DNA of 6,077 nucleotides. Origin: Anaerolineae bacterium (GTDB lineage: Bacteria; Chloroflexota; Anaerolineae; Aggregatilineales; Phototrophicaceae). The translations under genes were made by a program, and so were the position numbers. The stretch spans positions 1 through 6,077 of the forward strand of contig WGEI01000244.1 of assembly GCA_015492875.1 (NCBI GenBank), in the 5' to 3' direction. The notes beneath the pieces are model-generated. The model was given only the letters and a program-made list of their open reading frames with translations. It had not been told where the DNA came from and did not search any database. Each line of letters opens with the position of its first letter. Position 1 is the stretch's first letter. Below are positions 5,676 to 6,077 of the stretch, in pieces.

Positions 5676-6077
5676 ACTCAAGCTCTACATTGCCAGCCAT
5701 GAAGAGCGCTGCTTCTTCTAATTCTGGCGGCGTTGCTATTGCTAGGAAAATCATCAGGCTAATGATGTCGCCATCGCTATCTGCAACATAGTATACGACC
5801 GATGTTTGGCCGTTAGTGGTGGTGATGGTGGATTTGAGAACATTACGCCCGTTGCTAGTGAGCATTTCAGTTTCTTGGGTGCTCTCTGCATTGAGCATGC
5901 CTTCGGCCACGGCGTTAAGTTCACGTCCTTGCATGTTGGAAGGCACTGCGGCAAAAGATATTGAACCATTGTCCATGTTGTTATCTTTAATCGCCGCGCC
6001 AGAGACGAATGCCCAACCTGCTGGTAGTTCAACGCTGATTGTACGGCCAGACATGGCGTCGTTAATGCGCGCGCGCC
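5674..6077 (-). CDS. Partial gene, C-terminal part of a possible PsbP/DcrB-like protein
   Basis: The 3' end of this gene is in the window; its reading frame stays open past the right edge, so the true start lies beyond 6077. An ATG at 6054 has no Shine-Dalgarno site and is probably internal. The 133 visible residues begin RARINDAMSGR and continue with ISVELPAGW, then alternate short strands with a helix (ELNAVAEGMLNAE) and end with a helix (PPELEEAALFMAG). The pattern of a lipid- or wall-facing strand ending in LPxGW, a long helix, then strands and a final helix resembles the PsbP/DcrB/Mog1 fold often found in exported proteins. That is a pattern judgement, with no catalytic motif to confirm it. 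It is convergent with the importer operon, shares its terminator region, and has no evident functional link to it. Confidence 0.65.
   Translation of the reverse strand, partial: RARINDAMSGRTISVELPAGWAFVSGAAIKDNNMDNGSISFAAVPSNMQGRELNAVAEGMLNAESTQETEMLTSNGRNVLKSTITTTNGQTSVVYYVADSDGDIISLMIFLAIATPPELEEAALFMAGNVELE

Noticed and set aside
6067..6076. Alternating GC run at the right edge
   Set aside because: Only five GC dinucleotides, and it reads in frame as Arg/Ala codons of the partial gene, so no special structure needs to be invoked.

Overview
This window looks like ordinary bacterial chromosome from a free-living heterotroph: about half G+C by eye, dense in genes, strong Shine-Dalgarno sites, sigma70-type promoter boxes and a classical Rho-independent terminator. 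Two secreted ABC-transporter binding proteins carry signal peptides ending in ATA|Q or VTA|Q and have no lipobox cysteine. That style, with their acidic, alanine- and glycine-rich sequence, reminds me of Chloroflexota (Anaerolineae-like) metagenome bins. This placement is an impression, not a demonstrated assignment.

Layout. On the minus strand, 62-1336 encodes a LivJ/LivK-type (branched-chain) amino-acid-binding protein, and 1564-1899 encodes a 111-residue two-helix membrane protein of unknown function with a well-formed promoter of its own. From the divergent intergenic region 1900-2188, a plus-strand operon runs rightwards: a sugar-type binding protein (2189-3166), a 159-bp gap holding a 24-bp perfect palindrome, an RbsC/XylH-class permease (3326-4786), and, 12 bp further on, a single-domain ABC ATPase (4799-5623). 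The operon ends at a strong hairpin-plus-T terminator (5641-5675). A convergent minus-strand gene whose 5' end lies outside the window (5674-6077) encodes a small protein that may have a PsbP/DcrB-like fold.

How the genes work together. The three plus-strand genes make a complete carbohydrate (CUT2-class) importer in binding protein-permease-ATPase order. The ATPase has one nucleotide-binding domain, as in FrcA-type systems, so it should work as a homodimer rather than as a tandem RbsA-like protein. The palindrome between the binding-protein and permease genes sits where a differential-expression hairpin would be expected. The substrate cannot be read from sequence. The LivJ-like gene has no permease or ATPase partner inside the window.

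No CRISPR array, insertion sequence, phage gene or clearly new multi-gene system is visible. The items most worth a second look are the permease's roughly 80-residue extracytoplasmic insertion, the intergenic palindrome, and a degenerate tRNA-like stretch upstream of the operon.
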